A stretch of 51,299 nt of DNA, from contig NZ_JXCA02000019.1 in assembly GCF_000828085.3 (NCBI RefSeq), positions 586,785 to 638,083 of the forward strand, written 5' to 3'. The DNA comes from Scytonema tolypothrichoides VB-61278 (GTDB taxonomy: Bacteria > Cyanobacteriota > Cyanobacteriia > Cyanobacteriales > Nostocaceae). Under the pieces are notes generated by a model, which ran no database searches, was not told the origin of the DNA, and worked only from the letters and a program-made list of their open reading frames with translations. The stretch's first letter is position 1, and each line of letters opens with the position of its first letter. This document shows, one piece after another, positions 23,623-31,713 of this stretch. A program made the translations under genes and the position numbers.

Positions 23623-24570
23623 ATGCCAAATCTCAAAGCAATACGCGATCGCATTCAATCAGTAAAAAATACCAAAAAAATTACAGAAGCCATGCGGCTG
23701 GTAGCTGCAGCGCGGGTGCGTCGCGCCCAAGAACAAGTGCTATCCACCCGTCCCTTCGCCGACCGCTTGGCGCAAGTTCTGTACGGTTTACAAAGCCGTC
23801 TGCGTTTTGAAGAAGCAAACTTACCACTGCTGAAAAAACGGGAAGTTAAGTCAGTGGGGCTGTTGGTGATTTCAGGCGATCGCGGTTTGTGCGGCGGCTA
23901 CAACACCAACGTCATCAAACGTGCTGAAAATCGCGCCAAAGAACTCAAGGCAGAAGGTGTAGACTACAAATTTGTCACCGTAGGACGCAAAGCAACCCAG
24001 TATTTCCAACGTCGCGAACAGCCAATAGACGCTACCTATACTGGTTTAGAGCAAATCCCTACCGCTGCTGAAGCCAACAAGATTGCTGACGAATTGCTTT
24101 CTCTGTTCTTGTCAGAAAGCGTAGATCGTATTGAGCTTGTCTACACCAAGTTCGTCTCCTTGGTGAGTTCTCGTCCTGTGGTGCAAACCCTGCTTCCTCT
24201 TGACGCTCAAGGTTTGGAAGCACAGGATGACGAAATCTTCCGCTTAACAACCCGTGGTGGTGAATTTGAAGTCACACGAGAGAAAGTGACAGCTCAAACT
24301 CGTACTTTCTCCCGTGACATGATTTTTGAGCAAGATCCACTACAGATTCTCGATTCCCTACTACCTCTGTATCTGAGTAACCAGCTTTTGCGGGCGCTGC
24401 AAGAATCAGCTGCCAGCGAACTTGCGGCGCGGATGACAGCAATGAGTAATGCTAGCGACAACGCCAAAGAACTCATTGGTACCCTGACTTTGTCTTACAA
24501 CAAAGCGCGGCAAGCCGCAATTACCCAGCAAATCCTAGAGGTTGTTGGCGGTGCTGAGGCACTAGGTTAG
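23623..24570 (+). CDS. atpG: ATP synthase F1 subunit gamma
   Basis: The 315-residue protein starts [20 protein letters not shown] and ends with the conserved helix [20 protein letters not shown] before [13 protein letters not shown]. It is longer than the E. coli form by an insert in the middle (about 195-225), as in photosynthetic gamma; the plant redox CxxxxxC pair is absent here. Gamma is the rotor shaft that drives alpha3-beta3. Cyanobacterial literature calls the gene atpC. It is the last gene of this operon. Confidence 0.97.
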   Translation: MPNLKAIRDRIQSVKNTKKITEAMRLVAAARVRRAQEQVLSTRPFADRLAQVLYGLQSRLRFEEANLPLLKKREVKSVGLLVISGDRGLCGGYNTNVIKRAENRAKELKAEGVDYKFVTVGRKATQYFQRREQPIDATYTGLEQIPTAAEANKIADELLSLFLSESVDRIELVYTKFVSLVSSRPVVQTLLPLDAQGLEAQDDEIFRLTTRGGEFEVTREKVTAQTRTFSRDMIFEQDPLQILDSLLPLYLSNQLLRALQESAASELAARMTAMSNASDNAKELIGTLTLSYNKARQAAITQQILEVVGGAEALG

Positions 24571-24593
24571 GAAATTGCTCATAACAAATGAAT

Positions 24594-24640
24594 AATAGCT
24601 AATTGCTAGTTGTGTTGAAATTAGCAATTAGCTATTTTTA
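24594..24640 (+). terminator. Intrinsic terminator of the atp operon
   Basis: Perfect 15-bp stem AATAGCTAATTGCTA / TAGCAATTAGCTATT (24594-24608, 24622-24636) with a 13-base loop, running straight into a T run. It lies 24 bases past the gamma stop. A related palindrome at 50413-50459 cuts the IsiA-like gene, so the stem may also be a dispersed repeat. Confidence 0.85.
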
Positions 24641-24674
24641 ATTGTTGGGGCTTTTTCACCAATGGAGGCTAATG

Positions 24675-25439
24675 ATGGCACTGACAGCATATGGACCGAT
24701 CTGTAGCGAGGTTTATGATATCACCAAGCCCATTGATGGAAAGTACCCTGACGTTCCATACTACATCAAACATCTTTCTAAAATTGGTGGCAGAATTCTT
24801 GAGGCGATGGTTGGCACGGGACGGCTACTCATCCCGCTGCTAGAAGCTGATTTGAATGTTGAGGGCATCGACTCCTCAGAAGATATGCTTGCTTGTTGCC
24901 ATCAGCACTGTACGCAAAGGGGATTGAAACCAGTTCTCCATCATGGTTCTGTAGAAAACCTTGACCTCCCTGGGAAATTCAAGGCGATCATTGTGTCCTT
25001 CGGTTCTTTTATGTTGCTAGAGAAGCGAAATGCTGCTGTCGCCGCCTTGCAAGCTTTTGCACGACACCTTGAACCCCAAGGTCGAATCTTCATCGATTTG
25101 GAATTACCCATCGAAGATTTTAAGACTGAGAATATTGTAAGGCAGCGATCGCCTATTGAGTGTCCTGATGGTTCAACAATTCTTTTGCAAATCACTTCTG
25201 AAATCGACTGGCTGAATCAACTCAACATGAGTGTGATTCGCTACGAAAAGTGGAAGGACGGAGAACTCATTGCCACAGAGTTACAGCGCTTACCCCTGCA
25301 CTGGTTTGGGCGAGATGAATTTATCATGTGTTTGCAGGAAAACGGTTACAAAGACATTACCCTATGCGCCAACTATACTGACGGTCTACAACCAAGTTCT
25401 CACAAAGACACCTTGTGTTTCTGTGCAGCACTGGCATGA
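24675..25439 (+). CDS. Class I SAM-dependent methyltransferase
   Basis: Start chosen at the second ATG of a pair (24675) because GGAGG at 24664-24668 then has 6-base spacing; 24672 is possible. The 254-residue protein has motif I ILEAMVGTGRLLIPLLE (41-57), an acidic end to the next strand (VEGIDSS) and FKAIIVSFGSFMLL as the motif IV region. Motif I has Met-Val where the usual form has a small residue and Cys or Ser-Gly, but the GTG turn is kept. Substrate unknown. It sits alone between the atp terminator and the tmRNA gene. Confidence 0.75.
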   Translation: MALTAYGPICSEVYDITKPIDGKYPDVPYYIKHLSKIGGRILEAMVGTGRLLIPLLEADLNVEGIDSSEDMLACCHQHCTQRGLKPVLHHGSVENLDLPGKFKAIIVSFGSFMLLEKRNAAVAALQAFARHLEPQGRIFIDLELPIEDFKTENIVRQRSPIECPDGSTILLQITSEIDWLNQLNMSVIRYEKWKDGELIATELQRLPLHWFGRDEFIMCLQENGYKDITLCANYTDGLQPSSHKDTLCFCAALA

Positions 25440-25508
25440 ACTACAAGACCAAATCCCAACAAAATCTCAAATTTCGGCTTTTGAGTGGCACATTTTAAAA
25501 TAGCGTAC

Positions 25509-25514
25509 TATAAT
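25509..25514 (+). promoter_or_regulatory. Candidate -10 box of ssrA
   Basis: A perfect TATAAT lies 22 bases before the mature tmRNA 5' end. It is set in a small palindrome TACTA-TAATCG-TAGTA. RNase P would remove the short leader. No good -35 is seen 17 bases upstream (AT-rich). Confidence 0.4.
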
Positions 25515-25535
25515 CGTAGTATAGGTAAAACACAT

Positions 25536-25921
25536 GGGTCCGTAACGGTTTCGACAGGTTGGCGAAAGCTACTCTGTGAAACAGGTCGAGAGTGAGTCGT
25601 CTCTCGAAAATCCAAGGCTCAACATAAAGTAAATGCAAACAACATTGTACCTTTTGCTCGTAAGCAAGCTGTAGTAGCTGCCTAATAACCTCTTTTCGGT
25701 TCGAGCGTCTCTAGTTTGACTCCGTTAAGGACTAGAGACCAACCCCCAACGGATGCTCTAGCAAGTGTCTCTGGTTCGCTTGTTAGCTAAGACTTAACCA
25801 GAGCATCCTAGCGTTCGGGATAATGAACGTTCCCCGCCTTGAGGGTAAAAAAGGCTAAGCCTGTGAACGAGCGGGGGGTCAATACCCAGTCTGGACAGCA
25901 GTTCGACTCTGCTCGGATCCA
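25536..25921 (+). ncRNA. ssrA: tmRNA, one-piece
   Basis: The 5' end GGGTCCGTAACGGTTTCGACAG and 3' end GTTCGACTCTGCTCGGATCC-A are tmRNA hallmarks (5' part quoted in shortened form GGGTCCG). GGGTCCG pairs with CGGATCC to make the 7-bp acceptor stem with one G-T pair; the T-arm GGACAGCAGTTCGACTCTGCTC is nearby. The tag frame starts with GCA at 25635 and reads ANNIVPFARKQAVVAA, then TAA TAA (25683-25688). The ANNIV start and VAA end are typical of cyanobacterial tags for ClpXP-type proteolysis. CCA is not encoded (genomic CTA). tmRNA rescues stalled ribosomes with SmpB. Length about 386 nt. Confidence 0.97.
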
Positions 25922-25935
25922 CTAAAAAATATCTG

Positions 25936-25979
25936 CGAATCCGCCTGACAATTTTATGTGACGGCGGATTTCGTTTTTT
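25936..25979 (+). terminator. Intrinsic terminator of ssrA
   Basis: AATCCGCC (25938-25945) pairs with GGCGGATT (25963-25970), followed by TCG and a run of six T (25974-25979), just 15 bases past the tmRNA 3' end. Confidence 0.85.
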
Positions 25980-26173
25980 ATGGGGGCTTTACAGCAGTTT
26001 TCATATGAATAGACCACAAACCGCTGTAAAAGTAGTTTGGCAGCATTCGTGATATCAAATCCGGTAGCATCGGAGTGATAGAATTGCAACTAAGTAACGA
26101 AGGTCGATTGTCTTTGCTTAATTCTCCCTGTAGTAGAGGCGAAGATGTTTTTAAAAACTTATTTAACAACCAT

Positions 26174-27256
26174 ATGGCTCGTACAGGTTACACCCTGCCA
26201 GTGTTTGCAGTCGCTGCTGCTAAGGCAGGTCTTATGCATCTGCGTGAAAAAATAGATTCTCAACTCTCGGTTAAGATTGATCTGCTTTCTGAAACAGCAG
26301 AAATTTTGATTTCTCAAGTTGCAGCTTTAGACTCCCAGAGTGCCTTGGCTGTGACACTCAGCGATCCAGGTGATAACTTAGATTTAACAAAAAACACGCC
26401 CATTTGGGCTTGGGTAAGGTTGTCACAAAGGCAATCCCAAGCCTTGATTTTAGAAGCGGGAGAGGGTTTAGGAAAAACAGCCTCTGGAGAACCAGCGATT
26501 TACAGCTATGCCCGTCGCCTGTTTGATGCCAATTTACTACCTCTAATTCCCCCAGACCAAACCGCAACGGTATCAATTATTCTTCCTGAAGGTCGTCAAT
26601 TAGCGCAACGTACCTCCAATGAAGCCTTTGGGATTTTAGAAGGATTAGCTTTGTTGGGAACCAGTGGAATTTCTCAACCTTTGTCGGCGGGTGACTATTT
26701 AGAAGAATTTCGTTTGTCGTTGCAGGCTAAAGTCAAAGTTTGTCCTGCTTTGGTGTTTTGTATTGGTAGCAATGGTATGCAAGTTGCACAACGTTTAGGC
26801 ATACCAGAGTCAGCAGTTGTGCAAACCGGGAATTGGATTGGTGCAATGCTTGTAGAAGCTGGACTATACCAAGCAACTTCTGTTTTGCTGCTGGGATATC
26901 ACGGCAAACTGATTAAGCTGGCTGGTGGCATTTTCAATACGTCTAGTCATTTAGCAGATGCCAAATTAGAAATTATAAGTGCAGCAGTTGTTGCTGTTGG
27001 TGGTGATGTACAAACAGCACGGGCAATTTTAGATGCTAAGACTGCAGATGCAGCACACAAAAAATTAATCGAACTGGGACTAGCAGAATCAGTATTTGGG
27101 ATACTCGCTGAAAAAATTAGTCAGAAGGCTACTGCTTACGTGCAAAAATATGCTAACGCTGCCCTGAAAGTTGGCACTGTATTGTTTGACCGCAAGGGCG
27201 AAATCATCAGCCAAGACTTGCACGCAAAAGAACTCTTAACCGTTCCCAACCCTTGA
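26174..27256 (+). CDS. cbiD: Cobalt-precorrin-5B (C1)-methyltransferase CbiD
   Basis: I start at ATG 26174 (MARTGYTLPVFAVAAAKAGL) because GYTLPVFA is where the family homology begins; a GTG at 26075 would add 33 residues with no family likeness, but neither start has a clear ribosome site. The 360-residue protein carries typical CbiD blocks: VTLSDPGDN near residue 64, GEGLGKTASGEPAI near 96, and GNWIGAMLVEAGLYQATSVLLLGYHGKLIKLAGG near 250-283 (only part quoted by family: LLGYHGKLIKLAGG). CbiD methylates C1 of the corrin ring in the anaerobic cobalamin (pseudocobalamin in cyanobacteria) pathway. No other cob/cbi gene is adjacent. Confidence 0.88.
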   Translation: MARTGYTLPVFAVAAAKAGLMHLREKIDSQLSVKIDLLSETAEILISQVAALDSQSALAVTLSDPGDNLDLTKNTPIWAWVRLSQRQSQALILEAGEGLGKTASGEPAIYSYARRLFDANLLPLIPPDQTATVSIILPEGRQLAQRTSNEAFGILEGLALLGTSGISQPLSAGDYLEEFRLSLQAKVKVCPALVFCIGSNGMQVAQRLGIPESAVVQTGNWIGAMLVEAGLYQATSVLLLGYHGKLIKLAGGIFNTSSHLADAKLEIISAAVVAVGGDVQTARAILDAKTADAAHKKLIELGLAESVFGILAEKISQKATAYVQKYANAALKVGTVLFDRKGEIISQDLHAKELLTVPNP

Positions 27257-27294
27257 GTGTTGACTCCCCGGCGGTTTAAAGGGTTTTCTGCTTT

Positions 27295-27356
27295 GGTGGG
27301 CATTACCACAAATATCTCAAATGTCCATTAAATAGCTTTTATGGACAATGCCCACC
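27295..27356. terminator. Nested palindrome between convergent cbiD and DUF2808 gene
   Basis: Outer arms GGTGGGCATT (27295-27304) and AATGCCCACC (27347-27356), inner arms TGTCCAT (27322-27328) and ATGGACA (27341-27347). The position between two gene ends suggests a two-way terminator; no strong T run is seen. The GGTGGGCATT motif is also a common cyanobacterial repeat. Confidence 0.5.
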
Positions 27357-27397
27357 CTACGGTTTGTGGTCTCATCATAAGAATAAGCGGTTTAAAG

Positions 27398-27955
27398 TTA
27401 AAACCGAAAACCAAAATTGTAAAATTGCAACCTTCCATAACCGAGAAATTGACCATGAGGTTGCTCTCCCGGCGGAAACGCCGTGACTCCAAATAAGTAG
27501 ACACCAGCAACCGTCGGGTTCTGCACTGGCTTGAGAGCTAATGTGATAGTTTTACCTGGAGATACTGGTGGATCAAATGTGAGCGATAGTGTTTTGGTTT
27601 TGTTGTCTCTTGTCACATCTTTCAAAGCAAGCTTTTGACGTTCCTTGGAAGGCGTTCCTTCAAAAGCAGAAGTGTCTTTTAAGTCAAAACGCACACGATC
27701 TACTCCTTCACGCTGGTTAATTGTAATTCTTTGCAGCGGTTCTCCAGCATTTTCTGGCAGGCTAATGATAAAATAGTATGTTGCGCCCCATACATAAGTA
27801 TCCTTGTAGGTTGTCACTGCACTCACCAAGCTCGGCGGTTGGACAAAATAAACTTTACCATCTCGTAACTGAACCGCTTCACTCAAGTCAGCAGTGTATC
27901 CGCCTATGACTGCTGTACAAGCAATTGCTGTACTGAATAAAAATGCTATACGCAT
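27398..27955 (-). CDS. DUF2808-type secreted protein
   Basis: The 185-residue protein has a signal peptide (MRIAFLFSTAIACTAVIGGY). The mature part reads VQLRDGKVYFVQPPSLVSA and later YYFIISLPENAGEPLQRITINQ, DPPVSPGKTITLAL and GVYLFGVTAFPPGEQPHGQFLGYGRLQFY (pieces), a pattern of the cyanobacterial DUF2808 family. Predicted beta-rich extracytoplasmic fold. Family function is not known to me. It converges on cbiD with a palindrome between. Confidence 0.75.
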   Translation of the reverse strand: MRIAFLFSTAIACTAVIGGYTADLSEAVQLRDGKVYFVQPPSLVSAVTTYKDTYVWGATYYFIISLPENAGEPLQRITINQREGVDRVRFDLKDTSAFEGTPSKERQKLALKDVTRDNKTKTLSLTFDPPVSPGKTITLALKPVQNPTVAGVYLFGVTAFPPGEQPHGQFLGYGRLQFYNFGFRF

Positions 27956-28365
27956 TGTTTTGCATCCGATGCATCTATAACGGGTGACAAACTTGCCCCA
28001 TAACTTGATTTTACGATTTACTTTTCTGTGCTCTACGTTTTCCTCAAAATCTTTCTTTACTTATCTTCAAACTACTTCATAAGTTTTAATAATTAACAAC
28101 AATTAAGTAGGTAGACATAATTAAACATAAAACTTAAATATAAATTGGATTGAGGGACGAAACCCAACATTTACATTCGTTTTGATGGATAATGCTTACG
28201 CTCTTCCCATCCTAAAAATCATTGTGAAGACCTACCTTTGGTCAAAAATACTTAAATCACTTTGCAAAGTTATAACAAATTTGTAAAAGAAAATTGACAT
28301 CTTTTGTCAGAGTCATTTGTTAAGTTAGAAACTAGAGATATAAACACACGCAATTATTCACAATT
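27956..28365. other. Divergent AT-rich spacer
   Basis: No gene seen in 410 bases. Near its right end, TTGACA at 28294-28299 is a good -35 box with TTGTTA 17 bases on (28317-28322) as a weak -10; TGACA-TCTTT-TGTCA (28295-28309) is also a perfect 5-bp palindrome and could be an operator for the membrane-protein gene that starts at 28366. Confidence 0.45.
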
Positions 28366-28851
28366 ATGAATGCAGTTTCTAGCGTCGAACTTAAGCGACC
28401 GATATGGCAAAGTCTTGCCATATTAACTTTAGGCTTTTGGCTGAGTGCCAGCATGTTTTTGGATTGGGTAATTATGCCTAGCCTTTACGTTTCTGGCATG
28501 ATGACTCAAGCTAATTTTGCTTCAGCGGGCTATGTGCTTTTCTGGAATTTTAATCGTATCGAATTACTGTCTGCTGGTTTAGTGTTAACCAGCGTGTTAG
28601 CTTTGTGCAACAGCCAATCTCAGTGGCGTCGCGGTGCAATTATTTTATCCGTGGTATTGCTCGCCATAGCTTTGGCTGACACCTACTTGTTAACTCCACA
28701 AATGTCTGCCATCGGAATCGAACTGAACCTATTTAAAACAACTGCTGAAATTCCAGCAAGTATGAATATACTGCATGGTGGTTACTGGATTTTGGAAGCA
28801 GTAAAACTATTAATAGGTGGCACACTTTTGAGTTGGTGTTGGCGACGATAA
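28366..28851 (+). CDS. Small four-helix membrane protein, DUF4149-like
   Basis: The 161-residue protein has four hydrophobic segments (about 15-38, 60-80, 88-108, 138-158). Features seen: LGFWLSASMFLDWVIMPSLY at the start, FWNFNRIELLSAG in the middle, and HGGYWILEAVKLL at the end. The pattern of a pore-like first helix followed by an N/R/E stretch recalls DUF4149 membrane proteins, but I am not certain. No partner gene is adjacent on the same strand. Function unknown. Confidence 0.55.
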   Translation: MNAVSSVELKRPIWQSLAILTLGFWLSASMFLDWVIMPSLYVSGMMTQANFASAGYVLFWNFNRIELLSAGLVLTSVLALCNSQSQWRRGAIILSVVLLAIALADTYLLTPQMSAIGIELNLFKTTAEIPASMNILHGGYWILEAVKLLIGGTLLSWCWRR

Positions 28852-28889
28852 CAGGATGAGGAATGATGAGTTATTAATGAGAAAATACT

Positions 28890-29168
28890 TCATTCCTCGT
28901 TGTTAAAAAATAATAGGCGTATTGCGAGTATGGCAAATCCTACGGCGGCGATCGCTTTCAACAACCTTGTGGGTAATAACTCTGACACCGCTCCCCCCGC
29001 TAACGCTCCCAAAAAGCTAGTCAAAAGCAGTGCTCCAGCTGTACCAAAAAACACCGCACGTGGAGATTGACTACGACCTGAAAGCGCAATTGCCGCTAAC
29101 TGGCTTTTGTCACCCAATTCTGACAAAAAAACCGTAATAAAGCTTAATCCTAAAAGATGCCAATCCAT
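28890..29168 (-). CDS. Half-size TMEM165/GDT1 (UPF0016) protein, hemi manganese exchanger type
   Basis: The 92-residue protein has three hydrophobic segments and one copy of the family motif ELGDKSQ (in VFLSELGDKSQLAAIALSG, residues 14-32). Full-length UPF0016 proteins have two such motifs in six or seven helices; this one has a single half. The next gene upstream on the same strand encodes the other half, so the two likely form a heterodimer. The family exports Mn2+ or Ca2+; half-size pairs giving manganese tolerance are known in cyanobacteria. Spacing to the partner is 50 bases with an AAGAGTC-type short repeat. Confidence 0.85.
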   Translation of the reverse strand: MDWHLLGLSFITVFLSELGDKSQLAAIALSGRSQSPRAVFFGTAGALLLTSFLGALAGGAVSELLPTRLLKAIAAVGFAILAIRLLFFNNEE

Positions 29169-29218
29169 AGTTAGTCAAGAGTCAAGAGTTAAGAGTGCTT
29201 ATTAGTGACTGAGAATTA

Positions 29219-29647
29219 TTAATTACCAAATCCCAAATCCCAAAATAACATTAGGGAAATTAGCAGCAGCGTTATACCTGCTGCTTTTTCTATAGTTTTT
29301 GGGGAGAGTCTGCTAGCCATCCAACTGCCTAACACGACACCCAATAGACTCGTCATGACTAGCGCTGTCCCAGATCCCAAAAACACAACCCACGGAGATT
29401 GTGATTGCGCACTCATTAATAGAGTAGATAGCTGTGTCTTGTCACCAATTTCCGCCAGAAAGATGGTCACAAATGTAGTGGCGAAGATGATGACTGGGGT
29501 TTGCGGCTTAGTCGGTTTATCACAAACCAAAGGTGACGACACCTCAACTAACGTAGTTGCACAATTGCAGTCTAGTTCTTCTTTTTGCTCTGGCTGGCTT
29601 ATAGTCTCAGATGTAGTAAGGTTCAAGGGCTTGGAGTCAAGTTTCAC
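29219..29647 (-). CDS. Half-size TMEM165/GDT1 (UPF0016) protein with N-terminal extension
   Basis: The 142-residue protein carries one family motif, EIGDKTQ (in IFLAEIGDKTQLSTLLMSA, about 63-81), and three hydrophobic segments. A hydrophilic extension of about 45 residues precedes the first helix, with CDCNCAT-like Cys-rich part (LDCNCATTLVEV at 25-36) that might bind metal; that is only a suggestion. It lies first in the two-gene unit, upstream of the other half. Together they would provide the two motifs needed for transport across the thylakoid or plasma membrane. Confidence 0.85.
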   Translation of the reverse strand: MKLDSKPLNLTTSETISQPEQKEELDCNCATTLVEVSSPLVCDKPTKPQTPVIIFATTFVTIFLAEIGDKTQLSTLLMSAQSQSPWVVFLGSGTALVMTSLLGVVLGSWMASRLSPKTIEKAAGITLLLISLMLFWDLGFGN

Positions 29648-29841
29648 AGGCAGTATTTTTTTGCTCGTCAGTTGTTTTCATTTTCTTATCATTTTCTCAA
29701 GATTTTTTACAAATAGCAACCCAGGATTGGATGTTTTTGATCAAAACTAGGGAGTAGGGTGTAGAGTGTGAGGAAGTTCGTAGATTAGTAAGTAAAAATT
29801 TTCACAGAATGCAAAGTTAGCAATAGAAGAGATCTGACACG

Positions 29842-30921
29842 ATGAATTTTCTATCCTCAAAGAAGCAATCATCGGTGGTTATGGTCGGAGCAGTAATGAT
29901 AACTTTGGGATTAGAGCTATCTACTGTAGCCGCTGAGTTCAACCCCGATCCTCTTTTCAATAGTGCGACCAGCTACTCTACCATAATTCCTAGAAGTCAG
30001 GGTGGAGCAGATCCAGCAGATATTTACTACCCAGTTTTGTCTGATACAAATAAGAATGAGAATTCCCTGCCTATTGCATTGTTCTTGCAAGGCGCACTCG
30101 TTGACAAATCCGATTACTCAAATTTCGCAAGCTATGTGGCACGTTACGGATTTGTCGTGGTAGTGCCCAATCACGTCAGAACTGCAGTCAGCCCAATGGG
30201 GTCGGTAACGGGATTCATTGCTGAACAACAGCAAGTGAATGATGTGCTCACCTACATGGCAGTTCTTGATTCCAACCCTTCGTCACCTGTTGCGAATTTG
30301 CTTGACTCTAGTAAGTTAGTCTTGTTAGGACACTCGTTTGGAGGGGCAGTAGGATTGGCTGCGATTCAAGATACCTGTATTCCTGTCTTTTGTACTGGAC
30401 AGTTTAATCGACCTAAGGAACTCAAAGGAGGGGCGTTTTATGGTACCAACTTCCTAATTGGTCAGGGTGGAGTAGTCCCTCCTATCAACAACGATGGTAT
30501 CCCTATTGCTCTAGTGGAGGGCAGTCAAGACAGTGTTGCAACACCAGATGAGGCTTTTGCAACGTACGCTCAAATTCAAGACCCTCCCAAGGCACTTGTC
30601 ACTGTTGTTGGTGCTAACCACTACGGTATTACCAATGAAGATAATCCCATTCGTGAGCCTGTAAGGCCAACGCTAGAGCAAGATGTGGCGACTGAAACTA
30701 TTGCCCGTTGGAGTGCGCTCTTGTTACGAGGAACTGTACTTAATGACACAGGGGCGTTTAACTATGTGTTCAATACAGGTGATGTGCTGGATAAAAATGT
30801 AAGCATTGTCAGGGTTGCAAAATCTGTTCCTGAACCTACTTCTATAATGGGTTTTCTTGGATTAGGGGTGATTGGTATAAATTCAGTGCTTTGGCGCAAG
30901 CAGAAATTAGTTAGGAAATAA
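29842..30921 (+). CDS. Secreted alpha/beta hydrolase with PEP-CTERM anchor
   Basis: The 359-residue protein has a signal peptide (hydrophobic 11-30, AAEF) and a chlorophyllase/dienelactone-hydrolase-like alpha/beta fold. The nucleophile is Ser165 (LLGHSFGG), with Asp230 (EGSQD) and His260 (VGANHYG) as likely triad partners. The C terminus is a PEP-CTERM sorting signal: VPEPTS, a hydrophobic helix (IMGFLGLGVIGINSVL), then a basic tail (WRKQKLVRK). Such signals are recognised by exosortase, which is not in the window. The substrate is unknown. Confidence 0.85.
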   Translation: MNFLSSKKQSSVVMVGAVMITLGLELSTVAAEFNPDPLFNSATSYSTIIPRSQGGADPADIYYPVLSDTNKNENSLPIALFLQGALVDKSDYSNFASYVARYGFVVVVPNHVRTAVSPMGSVTGFIAEQQQVNDVLTYMAVLDSNPSSPVANLLDSSKLVLLGHSFGGAVGLAAIQDTCIPVFCTGQFNRPKELKGGAFYGTNFLIGQGGVVPPINNDGIPIALVEGSQDSVATPDEAFATYAQIQDPPKALVTVVGANHYGITNEDNPIREPVRPTLEQDVATETIARWSALLLRGTVLNDTGAFNYVFNTGDVLDKNVSIVRVAKSVPEPTSIMGFLGLGVIGINSVLWRKQKLVRK

Positions 30922-31021
30922 AGAAAAACTTTTTCTAAAGAAAAAAAGTAATATTCCCGGTGTCTACCTAACCCACCAGAGGTGATCCAAAAAAGTGAGA
31001 GAAAGATTTTTTCCAATTTCC

Positions 31022-31372
31022 TCAAATACCTACTGCTTGATCAAAACGCAACATCTCCAAGCTTCTGTCCCCATATACCCCCTCTATCTGCTGACGACAA
31101 CAGTCAATGGCAAAATCGTTTAACTCCTGGGGCTCAATACCGTACATATCCAGAAAGATTTCTGATTCTACACGACAAAATCGCGGACGATCTGGGTAGA
31201 TGCGACATTCTCGCGAGTCTTTGTCGAAATTTATGCACCATCCTCCTTCACCAACCATGCTCAGATACAGTTCCAGTTCTTCTGGTAATAAATACTCATG
31301 CAAGTCAGGACGATCTGCTGGGTCAAGATGACAGCAGGCTCCACATTGCTTAACACATTGCCAAGTTGCCAT
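31022..31372 (-). CDS. YkgJ-family cysteine cluster protein
   Basis: The 116-residue protein begins MATWQCVKQCGACCHLDPADRPD and carries further cysteines in GGWCINF, RECRIYPDRPRFCR and DCCRQQ. This CxxxCGxCC...C...C...C pattern is the YkgJ (UPF0153) family, thought to bind zinc or an iron-sulfur cluster. It sits divergent from psb30, 150 bases away. Function in cyanobacteria is not established; the link to photosystem II is only by position. Confidence 0.85.
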   Translation of the reverse strand: MATWQCVKQCGACCHLDPADRPDLHEYLLPEELELYLSMVGEGGWCINFDKDSRECRIYPDRPRFCRVESEIFLDMYGIEPQELNDFAIDCCRQQIEGVYGDRSLEMLRFDQAVGI

Positions 31373-31521
31373 AACGAAAAACCTATTGTGAACGTGCTAT
31401 TGTTTTCAGTCTTTATAGTTTTTTTTATACTTTTGTTAAGTAAATTAAAGGCGATGGGCGATCGCCGGATATGATCTATTGCGGGTTTGATAATTACATA
31501 GCTATTTTTAAAGGAGGACAA

Positions 31522-31662
31522 ATGGACGCTATATTCAATATATTCAGTGGTTTAGGCAGTATTCATTGGGAAGTCATTTTTCAACTACTTTTTGTTGCAC
31601 TCATTATGTTAGCTGGTCCTGCAGTCATTTTTGTACTGGCATTTCGCAACGGTGACCTATAA
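31522..31662 (+). CDS. psb30: Photosystem II protein Psb30 (Ycf12)
   Basis: The 46-residue single-helix protein reads [26 protein letters not shown] and ends RNGDL (parts: [15 protein letters not shown]), matching Psb30/Ycf12, a small subunit at the edge of photosystem II near PsbJ and PsbK. AAGGAGG at 31511-31517 is a strong ribosome site 4 bases before ATG 31522, which decides this start over an in-frame ATG at 31471. Photosystem II lacking it is less stable under strong light. Confidence 0.92.
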   Translation: MDAIFNIFSGLGSIHWEVIFQLLFVALIMLAGPAVIFVLAFRNGDL

Positions 31663-31688
31663 TCTGAGTGCTGAGAACAGAGTACCAG

Positions 31689-31713
31689 GTACTGAGTGGA
31701 AATGCCTCAGTAC
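31689..31713. terminator. Hairpin between convergent psb30 and recJ
   Basis: GTACTGAG (31689-31696) pairs with CTCAGTAC (31706-31713). It lies 26 bases past psb30 and just past the recJ stop on the other strand, so it may serve both. No clear T run. Short GTACTGAGT-type units around it look STRR-like. Confidence 0.45.
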
